Positions 25,168 to 33,478 of a stretch of DNA of 50,842 nt are shown here, in pieces. The stretch is from assembly GCA_910584495.1 (NCBI GenBank), contig CAJUAR010000011.1:1-50842 (forward strand), read 5' to 3'. How positions within the stretch are numbered: position 1 is the first letter of the stretch; the number at the start of each line of letters is the position of its first letter. This stretch comes from an uncultured Muribaculaceae bacterium. Its GTDB lineage: Bacteria > Bacteroidota > Bacteroidia > Bacteroidales > Muribaculaceae. Below the pieces are notes generated by a model. That model was not told where the DNA came from and searched no databases. It saw only the letters and a program-made list of their open reading frames with translations. Position numbers and translations under genes: made by a program.

Positions 25168-25479
25168 ATGGAAATTACAGCTATATATTATCTTATCCCG
25201 GCTCTGATTATGTTCTGCTGCGGAGTGTATGGTTTCATCACACGCAAAAACATGATTGCCATGCTCATCTCGCTGGAGCTGATGCTCAATGCCGTTGATG
25301 TCAACTTTGTTGTATTCAACCGCTTTCTATTCCCCGGCCAGATGGAAGGTATGTTCTTCACTCTCTTTGCAATTGCCATTGCCGCAGCCGAGACTGCCAT
25401 TGCAATTGCCATTATTATCAACATCTTCAGGGCGGCACGAAATATCGACGTTCGCTCACTTAACGAAATGAAATTCTAA
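25168..25479 (+). CDS. nuoK: Complex I subunit NuoK
   Basis: A 103-residue subunit of three helices with conserved membrane glutamates in LISLELMLNAVDVNFV and AAAETAIAIAI. The ATG at 25168 gives the family length and clears the nuoJ stop; an upstream in-frame start at 25138 would overlap nuoJ and add residues not found in the family. nuoL starts 5 bases after the stop. Confidence 0.95.
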   Translation: MEITAIYYLIPALIMFCCGVYGFITRKNMIAMLISLELMLNAVDVNFVVFNRFLFPGQMEGMFFTLFAIAIAAAETAIAIAIIINIFRAARNIDVRSLNEMKF

Positions 25480-25484
25480 GCGCC

Positions 25485-27494
25485 ATGGATGTTACCGTTC
25501 CTATTCTAATTCTGGCCATTCCGCTGTTCATGTTCATATTCCTGGGCCTTCTGGGAATGAAGATGACACATAAGCTGGCCGGCACCCTGGGCACGCTCGG
25601 TATGGGCACTGTCCTCGTACTCTCCTATTATACTGCGTTCAATTATTTCTTCAGCGGAGCTCCGGAATTTGTCAATGCTGCCGGCGACCGCCTGCAGTTC
25701 CTTGTCTTCGACCAGACATGGCTGCAGTTCACCGAAAGCCTTGTCATTAAACTGGGCTTCTTGCTCGACCCCATCTCGGCAATGATGCTTGTGGTGATCA
25801 CCACCATCTCGTTTATGGTGCATCTCTACAGCCTTGGTTATATGCGCGACCACCATGGGGTGTACGAACACGGCTTCCAGCGTTTCTACGCTTTCCTGTC
25901 GCTGTTCAGCTTCTCGATGCTCGGCCTTGTTGTGGCCACCAACATTTTCCAGATGTACATCTTCTGGGAACTCGTGGGTGCTTCGTCCTACCTGCTCATC
26001 GGCTTCTACTACACCAAGCCCTCGGCTGTGTCGGCATCGAAAAAAGCATTTATTGTCACCCGTTTTGCCGATTTGGGCTTCCTGATCGGTATCCTTGTAC
26101 TGTCGTACTATACAGGCACCTTCAACTTCACCGAGCTGACCTCCATTCCCGTCGAGGGCATGGCCGGTGTGAGCCAGGTAAACCTCGACACAGCCGCTTC
26201 GATTCGTTCCATCTTTGAAAACAGCGCCGCTCCCACATTTATGGGCGCATCGGTGCTCACCTGGGCTCTGGTGCTCATCTTTATGGGGGGCATGGGCAAA
26301 TCGGCCATGATGCCTCTGCACATCTGGCTTCCCGATGCCATGGAAGGTCCCACTCCTGTGTCGGCCCTCATCCACGCCGCCACAATGGTTGTTGCCGGTG
26401 TCTACCTTGTTGCCCGCCTCTTCCCGCTCTATCTGATGGAAAACAGTTCGATGGTGATCATCACTGTTGTGGGAGCTATCACAGCTTTCTATGCGGCAGT
26501 GGTAGCCTGCACACAGATCGACATCAAACGAGTGCTCGCTTTCTCGACAATATCGCAGATTGCCTTCATGATGGTTTCGCTTGGCGTTGCACGTCCTGAA
26601 GTTCACGAAGGTCTGGGCTATATGGCCTCGATGTTCCATCTGTTCACACACGCCATGTTCAAGGCTTTGCTCTTCCTTGGCGCAGGTGCTCTGATTCATG
26701 CCATAGGCTCAAACGACTACACCGCCATGCACGGTCTGCGCAAACACATGCCCATCACCCACATCACCTTCCTCATAGGCTGTCTTGCCATTGCGGGCAT
26801 CATCCCCTTCTCGGGCTTCTTCTCCAAGGACGAAATCCTGAGCGCCTGCATGGGTTACGACTGGGTAGCCTATCTGTGGATGTCGATGGTGGCCGGTCTC
26901 ACCGCCTTCTATATGTTCCGTCTCTATTTCCTCATCTTCTGGTGGAAAGAACATAAGACACCCGAAGGCCACCACGCTCCCCACGACCAGCCTTGGACCA
27001 TGTCGCTGCCTCTCATCATCCTTGCTGCCATTTCGTGTGTGGCCGGGTTCATTCCCTTCGGCAAGCTTGTGAGCTGGAACGGCGTTCCCTACGACTTTAT
27101 GGCCCACTTCAACTGGGGCGTGGCCGCAGTCAGTCTTGCCGTTGCCATAGCCGGCATCGCCCTGGCATGGGTAATGTACAAGAAAGAGAACTCTCTGCCC
27201 GAGAAATTCCGCAATGCAATGCCCTCGCTGTGGAAATGGAGCTTCCACCGCTTCTACTGGGACGAACTCTATATGTTCATCACCCACAAGATTATTTTTG
27301 GCATTGTCTGCCGCTCGCTGGCATGGTTCGACCGTCATATCATCGATGGCACGATGGATGCTTTCGCCACCGTTACCAACAAGACATCGAACGCTATCAA
27401 AACCCTGCAGTCGGGTCAAATCCAGATGTATGTGTGGTGGTACCTCATGGGAGCCCTTGCTCTTGGTGTTATCACAATAGTCTGTCTGCTCTAA
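25485..27494 (+). CDS. nuoL: Complex I antiporter-like subunit NuoL
   Basis: A 669-residue subunit with about 16 helices, including the C-terminal lateral helix and anchor. Signatures are MYIFWELVGASSYLLIGFYY, the key Lys in MGKSAMMPLHIWLPDAMEGPTPVSALIHAATMV, and HLFTHAMFKALLFLGAGA. Glu and Lys residues of the proton channel are kept. It forms the distal end of the membrane arm. Confidence 0.96.
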   Translation: MDVTVPILILAIPLFMFIFLGLLGMKMTHKLAGTLGTLGMGTVLVLSYYTAFNYFFSGAPEFVNAAGDRLQFLVFDQTWLQFTESLVIKLGFLLDPISAMMLVVITTISFMVHLYSLGYMRDHHGVYEHGFQRFYAFLSLFSFSMLGLVVATNIFQMYIFWELVGASSYLLIGFYYTKPSAVSASKKAFIVTRFADLGFLIGILVLSYYTGTFNFTELTSIPVEGMAGVSQVNLDTAASIRSIFENSAAPTFMGASVLTWALVLIFMGGMGKSAMMPLHIWLPDAMEGPTPVSALIHAATMVVAGVYLVARLFPLYLMENSSMVIITVVGAITAFYAAVVACTQIDIKRVLAFSTISQIAFMMVSLGVARPEVHEGLGYMASMFHLFTHAMFKALLFLGAGALIHAIGSNDYTAMHGLRKHMPITHITFLIGCLAIAGIIPFSGFFSKDEILSACMGYDWVAYLWMSMVAGLTAFYMFRLYFLIFWWKEHKTPEGHHAPHDQPWTMSLPLIILAAISCVAGFIPFGKLVSWNGVPYDFMAHFNWGVAAVSLAVAIAGIALAWVMYKKENSLPEKFRNAMPSLWKWSFHRFYWDELYMFITHKIIFGIVCRSLAWFDRHIIDGTMDAFATVTNKTSNAIKTLQSGQIQMYVWWYLMGALALGVITIVCLL

Positions 27495-27530
27495 ACTACC
27501 ACAACAGTTAAAGTATAAATCAATCACATC

Positions 27531-29057
27531 ATGTTTTCCAATATACTGATCTACTTCGTCATCATACCGCTGTTGATGCTTGCGGGCGTTGCTCTGAGCC
27601 GCAATGTCCGTCAGATACGCGCGGTGGCCGTTGTCGGCTCATTGGCGCTGACTGTGCTGTCGGTAGTTCTGCTGCTCGACTATATCGGCCTCCGCAAGGC
27701 CGGCGAAACAGCCCCCATGCTCTTCACCGATTCGTGGACCTGGTTTGCACCGCTCCACATCAACCTCGCCGTTGGTGTCGACGGCATTTCGATAGCCATG
27801 CTTCTGCTGTCGTCGATTATTCTTCTCACCGGCAGCTTTGCTTCGTGGAAAATCGACAACCCCAAGGCCTTCTTCCTCTGGCTCATCCTTCTGTCGACCG
27901 GCGTGTTCGGCTTCTTCATCTCCATCGACCTGTTCACCATGTTCATGTTCTATGAGGTGGCCCTCATCCCCATGTACCTGCTCATCGGCGTGTGGGGCTC
28001 GGGACGCAAGAACTATTCGGCCATGAAGCTTACGCTCATGCTCATGGGCGGTTCGGCCTTCCTGATGCTGGGTCTCATAGGCATCTACTACCACTCGGCT
28101 CCCGAAGGAGCACCTCTGACATGGAACATTGTTGAAATTGCAAACCACAACGCCATTCCCCACGGCTGGCAGACATTCCTCTTCCCCATGACCTTCGTTG
28201 GTTTCGGTGTTCTTGGTGCAATGTTCCCCTTCCACACCTGGAGCCCTGACGGTCATGCTTCGGCTCCCACGGCAGTGTCGATGCTCCATGCCGGCGTTCT
28301 TATGAAGCTCGGTGGCTACGGCTGCTTCCGCGTGGCCATCTATCTCATGCCTCAGGCTGCACAGGAACTGTCGTTCATCTTCTTGATTCTCACAGGTATC
28401 TCTGTTGTATATGGTGCTTTCTGCGCCTGCGTCAAGACCGACCTCAAATATATCAACGCCTATTCGTCGGTGTCGCACTGCGGCCTTGTGCTCTTCGCCA
28501 TCCTCATGCTCAACACCACGGCAATGACCGGTGCCATTATGCAGATGCTTTCGCACGGCTTGATGACAGCACTCTTCTTTGCCCTCATCGGTATGATTTA
28601 TGGCCGCACTCACACTCGCGAAATCACCCAGATGGGCGGTATGATGCAGATTATGCCTTACCTCTCTGTTTGCTATGTGATTGCCGGTATGGCTTCGCTC
28701 GGCCTCCCCGGTCTTAGCGGTTTCGTTGCCGAAATGACAATTTTCGTTGGTTCGTTCCAAGCAGGTATGGCCGACTATCTCGGCGGCGAAGGCTCGCTCC
28801 GTCTGGTGTTCACCATTGTGGCTTGCACATCGATTGTCATCACTGCAGTCTACATCCTGCGAGTTGTGGGCAAGCTCCTTCTTGGTCCGGTATATGATGA
28901 ACATCACCGCACGCTAACCGACGCCACATGGTGGGAACGCGTTTCCACTGCCACCCTCATAATTTGTGTTGCTGCCATCGGCTGCTTCCCCAACTTCTTC
29001 GAGGGATTGATACAAACCACATTCAGCCCTGAAATCTTCGCCGTGCTCGGCAAGTAA
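27531..29057 (+). CDS. nuoM: Complex I antiporter-like subunit NuoM
   Basis: A 508-residue subunit with 14 helices: MFMFYEVALIPMYLLIGVWG with the channel Glu, MFPFHTWSPDGHASAPTAVSMLHAGVLMKLG, and SVSHCGLVLFAILMLN. Length matches E. coli NuoM. It follows nuoL by 36 bases and precedes nuoN by 21. Confidence 0.96.
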   Translation: MFSNILIYFVIIPLLMLAGVALSRNVRQIRAVAVVGSLALTVLSVVLLLDYIGLRKAGETAPMLFTDSWTWFAPLHINLAVGVDGISIAMLLLSSIILLTGSFASWKIDNPKAFFLWLILLSTGVFGFFISIDLFTMFMFYEVALIPMYLLIGVWGSGRKNYSAMKLTLMLMGGSAFLMLGLIGIYYHSAPEGAPLTWNIVEIANHNAIPHGWQTFLFPMTFVGFGVLGAMFPFHTWSPDGHASAPTAVSMLHAGVLMKLGGYGCFRVAIYLMPQAAQELSFIFLILTGISVVYGAFCACVKTDLKYINAYSSVSHCGLVLFAILMLNTTAMTGAIMQMLSHGLMTALFFALIGMIYGRTHTREITQMGGMMQIMPYLSVCYVIAGMASLGLPGLSGFVAEMTIFVGSFQAGMADYLGGEGSLRLVFTIVACTSIVITAVYILRVVGKLLLGPVYDEHHRTLTDATWWERVSTATLIICVAAIGCFPNFFEGLIQTTFSPEIFAVLGK

Positions 29058-29078
29058 ACCCTTATAGGAAAAAACGCA

Positions 29079-30557
29079 ATGGATTATTCTCAGTTTTTAG
29101 CAATGAAGCAGGAAATAGGACTGCTTGTCGTCTTCCTGCTCGTCTTCCTCTACGATACCTTCATGCCCCGAAGCACGCAGAAAGGTTTGCCGGGTTTTGC
29201 TGCCGTCATGATGCTGCTGCTTACGGCTGCCGGTTTCTGTTCGTGCTGTCTTGGAGCCTCGTGCCAGACTTCGGCCTTCGCAGGCATGTACGAAAGCTCG
29301 GCAGTGATCACCGCCATCAAGAATATTCTCAATATTGGTGTGGTGATTGTCCTCATCCAGTCCATCAAATGGGCAAACAGCCCCGCTATGGCAATGCGTC
29401 GCGGCGAGTTCTACGAACTGCTCCTCGTAACGCTTTTCGGCATGTATCTGATGATTTCGGCTCGCCACTTCCTGCTGTTCATCATCGGCCTTGAAAGTGC
29501 CTCGCTGCCTCTTGCAGCCATGGTTGCCCTTGACAAGAACCGCTACGAAAGCCACGAAGCCGCTGTGAAGTATATTCTCACCGCAGTTTTCTCGTCGGCC
29601 ATCTTCTTGATGGGTCTGTCGTTTGTCTACGGTCTCACCGGTTCGCTCTACTTCAAGAACATATATTTTGCCATCAACGGACAGCTTAGCTTCCTGCTCG
29701 TCATCGCCATTGCCTTCGTGATTGGCGGTATCGGATTCAAGCTATCGCTTGTTCCCTTCCACCTTTGGACAGCCGATGTCTACCAAGGCGCTCCCACCTC
29801 GGTAACATCCTATCTTTCGGTAATTTCGAAGGGCGCAACAGCCTTTGCCTTCCTTGTGGTAATGGCTCAGGTCTTCGGCTCGGTCTACTCGCAAGTGTGG
29901 GAATGGATGCTTTATGCACTCATCATCCTTACCATCACCATCGGTAACCTCTTCGCCATCCGTCAGCGCAACATGAAGCGCTTCCTCGCCTTCTCGTCCA
30001 TCTCGCAGGCCGGCTACATCATGCTCGGTGTGATTGCCTTCAATGCCATGGGCGTGGCTGCGTTGATGTACTATGTACTTGTTTACATTTTCAGCAACCT
30101 CGCCGCCTTCGGTGTGGCAGGGGCTATTGAGAATGCATGCGGCAAAGTGTCGATTGACGACTATCGCGGTCTGCACCGCAGTAATCCCAAGTTGTCGTTT
30201 GCCATGATGCTTGCCATGTTCTCGCTTGCCGGTATACCTCCGTTTGCAGGTTTCTTCTCGAAGTTCTTCATCTTCACAGGAGCTATCAATGGCGCAAGCA
30301 CAGCCATCTATGTGCTGGTGCTGATAGCCTTGATCAACACCATCGTTTCGCTCTACTACTATCTGCTTGTTGTAAAGGCTATGTATATCAGCGAAGAGGA
30401 GAGTGTTGTTCCCTCCTTCCGCTCGGCTCTTAGCGAACGACTGGGATTGTGGATTACCGTTGGCGGTATCATATTCCTTGGTATAGCAAGCTGCGTCTAC
30501 ACATCGCTTCTCGATGTTACCGATATGAGTGCACTGAACGCATATTTCATTAAATAA
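29079..30557 (+). CDS. nuoN: Complex I antiporter-like subunit NuoN
   Basis: A 492-residue subunit with 14 helices; FIIGLESASLPLAAMVALDK, FKLSLVPFHLWTADVYQGAPTSVTSYLSVISKGATAF and AFSSISQAGYIMLGVIAFN are diagnostic. It is the last nuo gene. The next gene on the same strand starts 65 bases later, behind a strong hairpin that lacks a T tract. Confidence 0.96.
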   Translation: MDYSQFLAMKQEIGLLVVFLLVFLYDTFMPRSTQKGLPGFAAVMMLLLTAAGFCSCCLGASCQTSAFAGMYESSAVITAIKNILNIGVVIVLIQSIKWANSPAMAMRRGEFYELLLVTLFGMYLMISARHFLLFIIGLESASLPLAAMVALDKNRYESHEAAVKYILTAVFSSAIFLMGLSFVYGLTGSLYFKNIYFAINGQLSFLLVIAIAFVIGGIGFKLSLVPFHLWTADVYQGAPTSVTSYLSVISKGATAFAFLVVMAQVFGSVYSQVWEWMLYALIILTITIGNLFAIRQRNMKRFLAFSSISQAGYIMLGVIAFNAMGVAALMYYVLVYIFSNLAAFGVAGAIENACGKVSIDDYRGLHRSNPKLSFAMMLAMFSLAGIPPFAGFFSKFFIFTGAINGASTAIYVLVLIALINTIVSLYYYLLVVKAMYISEEESVVPSFRSALSERLGLWITVGGIIFLGIASCVYTSLLDVTDMSALNAYFIK

Positions 30558-30587
30558 GCAGTCACTATCATTCAGAAATCATTAATT

Positions 30588-30613
30588 AGGGTGCGCGGAC
30601 TGCTGCGCACCCT
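30588..30613 (+). other. Strong hairpin between nuoN and the LTA-synthase-like gene
   Basis: AGGGTGCGC (30588-30596) pairs perfectly with GCGCACCCT (30605-30613) around an eight-base loop. It is followed by ATTATATATATG, not by T, so it is not a standard terminator, and it ends only 9 bases before the start codon at 30623. It may act as an RNA end stabiliser for the nuo transcript or hinder ribosome access to the next gene. Confidence 0.7.
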
Positions 30614-30622
30614 ATTATATAT

Positions 30623-32398
30623 ATGAAACTAACCAAACCATCGTCGCGCTTATTGATTTTAGCCCTAAGTTCATTTGCGTTAATCATGCTCTTCAACGTG
30701 CTGTGGTGCCTTCAGACCACTTTCCGCTCGTTGTCGATGCTCGAGACGTGGGTAAACACCATCTTAGGTGCATTGCTTCTTGTTCTGCCTTTTGTTCTTT
30801 CCCGCCGCGTGTGGGTGCAGCTTGTGTTTTTTCTCATAGCTGCAGGATTGATGGTGAGCAACCTGATGTATGCCCGCACATATTTCTCGTTTATTCCTCT
30901 TAAGAGCTACATGTTGGCGGGCAATCTTGTCGATTTCAAAGCCTCGGTGGCAGCGCAGATGCGCTGGTATGATATTGTTCTGCCTCTTGCCGCCATTGGC
31001 GCTTGTCTGTGGGCGTGGCGTGCGCCGGTGTCCAAAATTATAGGCACACGCCTTTATCTCGTTTCCACAGCGGTGATGTTGTTGCTCTCGCTTGGCCTCA
31101 ACGCAGTGCGTGGCGGCTTTATGAATCATTACAAGGCTACCTTTAACGAGTGTTACAAATCGACATGCGTAACGCCCATGTATACGCTGGCCGGAAATGC
31201 CATCTACAGCATTTTCAATAATCGCGCAGCGAGCAAGCCCGAAGAACTGGCGTTTGCCCGCAAATGGCTTGCCGACCAAAGGACTCTGGCACCAATGTCC
31301 AGTCCCGACTCTGCCGCAGCTAAGCCTAAGTCGATGATCGTCATCCTGCTGGAATCGTTAGAGTCGTGGTTGCTCCAAACCAGTGTCGAGGGACAAGAAC
31401 TCACCCCGAATCTCAATCGCGAGCTTGCCGACAGCACATCGCTTTATTTTCCCAAAGTAGTCACCCAGGTATCGTCAGGGCGCAGTATCGATGCACAGTT
31501 GCTTATGCTGGCCGGCCTTATGCCAATGCCTGACGAACAATTTAGCTTTTACTATCCCGACAACGACTATCCCACTCTGATTAAAGCCATGAAAGCCGAC
31601 AGCCTGGAGCGGGCCTACCTCTTGTCTCCCGACAAACCGGTGACATGGAACCAAGGGCTTATAGCCAAGGCTTTTGGAATTGATACTTTGCTGATGGAAG
31701 ATGTATGGGACATGTCGGAACGCATAGGCTCAGGACGTGGTAAGCTGTCGGACCGCGAGTTCGCAAAGCAGATTATCGAAAAAATGAAGGATGGAGAGGT
31801 GTTCCCCGTGGGTGAAAGAGCCTTCGTGCAGATTGTTACCTATTCCGGACACAACCCTTTCAGGTTGCCCGATGAGCTGAAAGAACTGCAATTCTCCGAT
31901 AAAATCGACAAAGGACTGGCCGACTATATGACTATGGCCCATTTCACCGACAGTGCCATTGGTTCGTTGCTCGACTATCTGAAGAGTCGTGCGGACTACA
32001 AGGATATGCTCATTGTCATTACCGGCGATCATGAGGGTTTGGCCGATTGGCGCCAGCGTCTTCTCCGCGACCCCCTGGCGAATAATATTATATCGGACAA
32101 ACAACTCACGCCTCTTATTGTGCTCAACTCTCCCAAAAGTGGTACTATCGACCAATACATAGGTCAGATTGATGTATATCCTACATTGCTGAACCTTTTG
32201 GGGCTACAGGACTATGAGTGGCAAGGTCTGGGCATAGACGCTCTCTCCGAAGCCGGAGCATCGCGGCCTTTTGCCATTGTGAGCATGACCGGAGCTCTCT
32301 ATGGCGACACCACCGGTGTTGAACCCATTGAAATGGAACATGTAAAGACAATGGGGCGCACTTCGGCAGCCTTAATCCGCAATAATGTATATAAGTAA
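30623..32398 (+). CDS. LTA-synthase-like sulfatase-fold membrane enzyme
   Basis: A 591-residue protein: five N-terminal membrane helices (to about 185) and an extracytoplasmic sulfatase-fold domain of LtaS/OpgB type. Metal and catalytic positions are visible: Glu244 in ILLESLESW, a nucleophile candidate Ser288 in VSSGRSIDAQLL where LtaS has Thr, and Asp469-His470 in TGDHEG. The family transfers phosphoglycerol, phosphoethanolamine or related groups to envelope glycans or lipids. Gram-negative Bacteroidetes lack lipoteichoic acid, so the acceptor is unknown. It lies on the nuo strand and ends one base before the xth ATG. Confidence 0.85.
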   Translation: MKLTKPSSRLLILALSSFALIMLFNVLWCLQTTFRSLSMLETWVNTILGALLLVLPFVLSRRVWVQLVFFLIAAGLMVSNLMYARTYFSFIPLKSYMLAGNLVDFKASVAAQMRWYDIVLPLAAIGACLWAWRAPVSKIIGTRLYLVSTAVMLLLSLGLNAVRGGFMNHYKATFNECYKSTCVTPMYTLAGNAIYSIFNNRAASKPEELAFARKWLADQRTLAPMSSPDSAAAKPKSMIVILLESLESWLLQTSVEGQELTPNLNRELADSTSLYFPKVVTQVSSGRSIDAQLLMLAGLMPMPDEQFSFYYPDNDYPTLIKAMKADSLERAYLLSPDKPVTWNQGLIAKAFGIDTLLMEDVWDMSERIGSGRGKLSDREFAKQIIEKMKDGEVFPVGERAFVQIVTYSGHNPFRLPDELKELQFSDKIDKGLADYMTMAHFTDSAIGSLLDYLKSRADYKDMLIVITGDHEGLADWRQRLLRDPLANNIISDKQLTPLIVLNSPKSGTIDQYIGQIDVYPTLLNLLGLQDYEWQGLGIDALSEAGASRPFAIVSMTGALYGDTTGVEPIEMEHVKTMGRTSAALIRNNVYK

Positions 32399-32399
32399 T

Positions 32400-33155
32400 A
32401 TGAAATTCGTATCTTGGAACGTCAATGGCTTTCGTGCCATTCTCGGCAAGGGATTTGCCGATATTTTCAACCAATTTGATGCCGACTGTTTCTGTCTGCA
32501 GGAAATCAAGCTTCAAGAAGGACAGCACAATTTTGCCCCGGAAGGCTATTATGCCTACTATAGTTATGCCGACCGCAAAGGATATTCGGGCACGGCAGTG
32601 TTTACACGACAACAACCGCTTCGGACTATTCACCATATGGGCATAGACTGTCACGACCACGAAGGACGCATTGTGGCTCTGGAGTTCGATAAGTTCTTTC
32701 TGGTAGATGTATATGTGCCCAATTCTCAGGATGGACTTGCACGCCTTCCCTACCGCATGCAGTGGGAAGACGATTTTCGAGATTTCCTCGCCGGGCTTGC
32801 TGCTCAAAAACCGGTGGTGGTGTGCGGCGATATGAATGTGGCTCACAAAAAAATTGACCTTGCCAACCCCAAGACAAACCGAATGAATCCGGGTTTCACG
32901 GACGAAGAACGCGGCAAGATGACAGACCTGCTCGGCAGCGGTTTTGTGGACACATTCCGTCTTTTACATCCCGATGACAAGGGGGCTTACAGCTGGTGGA
33001 GCTATCGTGGTCGCGCCCGCGAAAAGAATGTGGGCTGGCGTATTGATTATTTCCTCGTTTCCGAAAGCCTCAGGGATGCTGTCCGTTCGGCCGAAATACA
33101 CCCCTCCATCCTTGGAAGCGACCATTGCCCTGTGTCGTTGACACTGGAACTGTAA
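32400..33155 (+). CDS. xth: Exodeoxyribonuclease III / AP endonuclease
   Basis: A 251-residue enzyme of the ExoIII/APE1 family in base-excision repair. Catalytic and metal residues are visible: Asn7 (WNVNG), Glu35 (LQEIK), Tyr105 (VYVPNS), Asp144 and Asn146 (GDMNVAH), and Asp241-His242 (GSDHCPV). The ATG at 32400 is used because the family begins MKFVSWNVNG there and the previous gene stops at 32398; an in-frame ATG at 32385 lies inside that gene. Confidence 0.96.
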   Translation: MKFVSWNVNGFRAILGKGFADIFNQFDADCFCLQEIKLQEGQHNFAPEGYYAYYSYADRKGYSGTAVFTRQQPLRTIHHMGIDCHDHEGRIVALEFDKFFLVDVYVPNSQDGLARLPYRMQWEDDFRDFLAGLAAQKPVVVCGDMNVAHKKIDLANPKTNRMNPGFTDEERGKMTDLLGSGFVDTFRLLHPDDKGAYSWWSYRGRAREKNVGWRIDYFLVSESLRDAVRSAEIHPSILGSDHCPVSLTLEL

Positions 33156-33198
33156 CCAATGTCTTAGGACGCGTCATGTAGCGTCCATACACAATTGA

Positions 33199-33227
33199 AA
33201 GCCCCGATTCTTCGCGAGTCGGGGCTT
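33199..33227 (+). terminator. Hairpin after xth, probable terminator
   Basis: AAGCCCCGATTC (33199-33210) pairs with GAGTCGGGGCTT (33216-33227) with one wobble and a five-base loop. Only a weak T-containing stretch (CGATATTTATG) follows, so termination strength is uncertain. Confidence 0.55.
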
Positions 33228-33425
33228 CGATATTTATGAAAAAGTTAGTCGATTTCAGCTTTCCTCAACGGAGAGCATGCTGTTTGTCTTATTACTGAAT
33301 TTTAGACCGGTGCCAATGGGGAAGGTTTAATGGATTGCTCGGAGTTTAATATACATTAACATTTGGGTCTGCAATCGAGATTAATCTTGATAAATCGGGA
33401 TAGATTGCACGCAAACGGGAGGACA
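33228..33425. other. Gene-free stretch
   Basis: About 200 bases between the xth hairpin and the next terminator. It is AT-rich, with no convincing reading frame, consensus promoter or RNA fold recognised. Confidence 0.5.
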
Positions 33426-33426
33426 T

Positions 33427-33457
33427 AAAAAAAACAGCGGATTTCCGCTGTTTTTTT
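33427..33457. terminator. Bidirectional terminator between xth and the PpiD-like gene
   Basis: A run of A leads into ACAGCGG (to 33440), which pairs with CCGCTGT (33445 onward) and runs into seven T. It therefore has the A-stem-loop-T form that works on both strands. On the minus strand it ends the gene whose stop is at 33479. Confidence 0.85.
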
Positions 33458-33478
33458 ATGTGGTTTTGTGGTTTGTGT

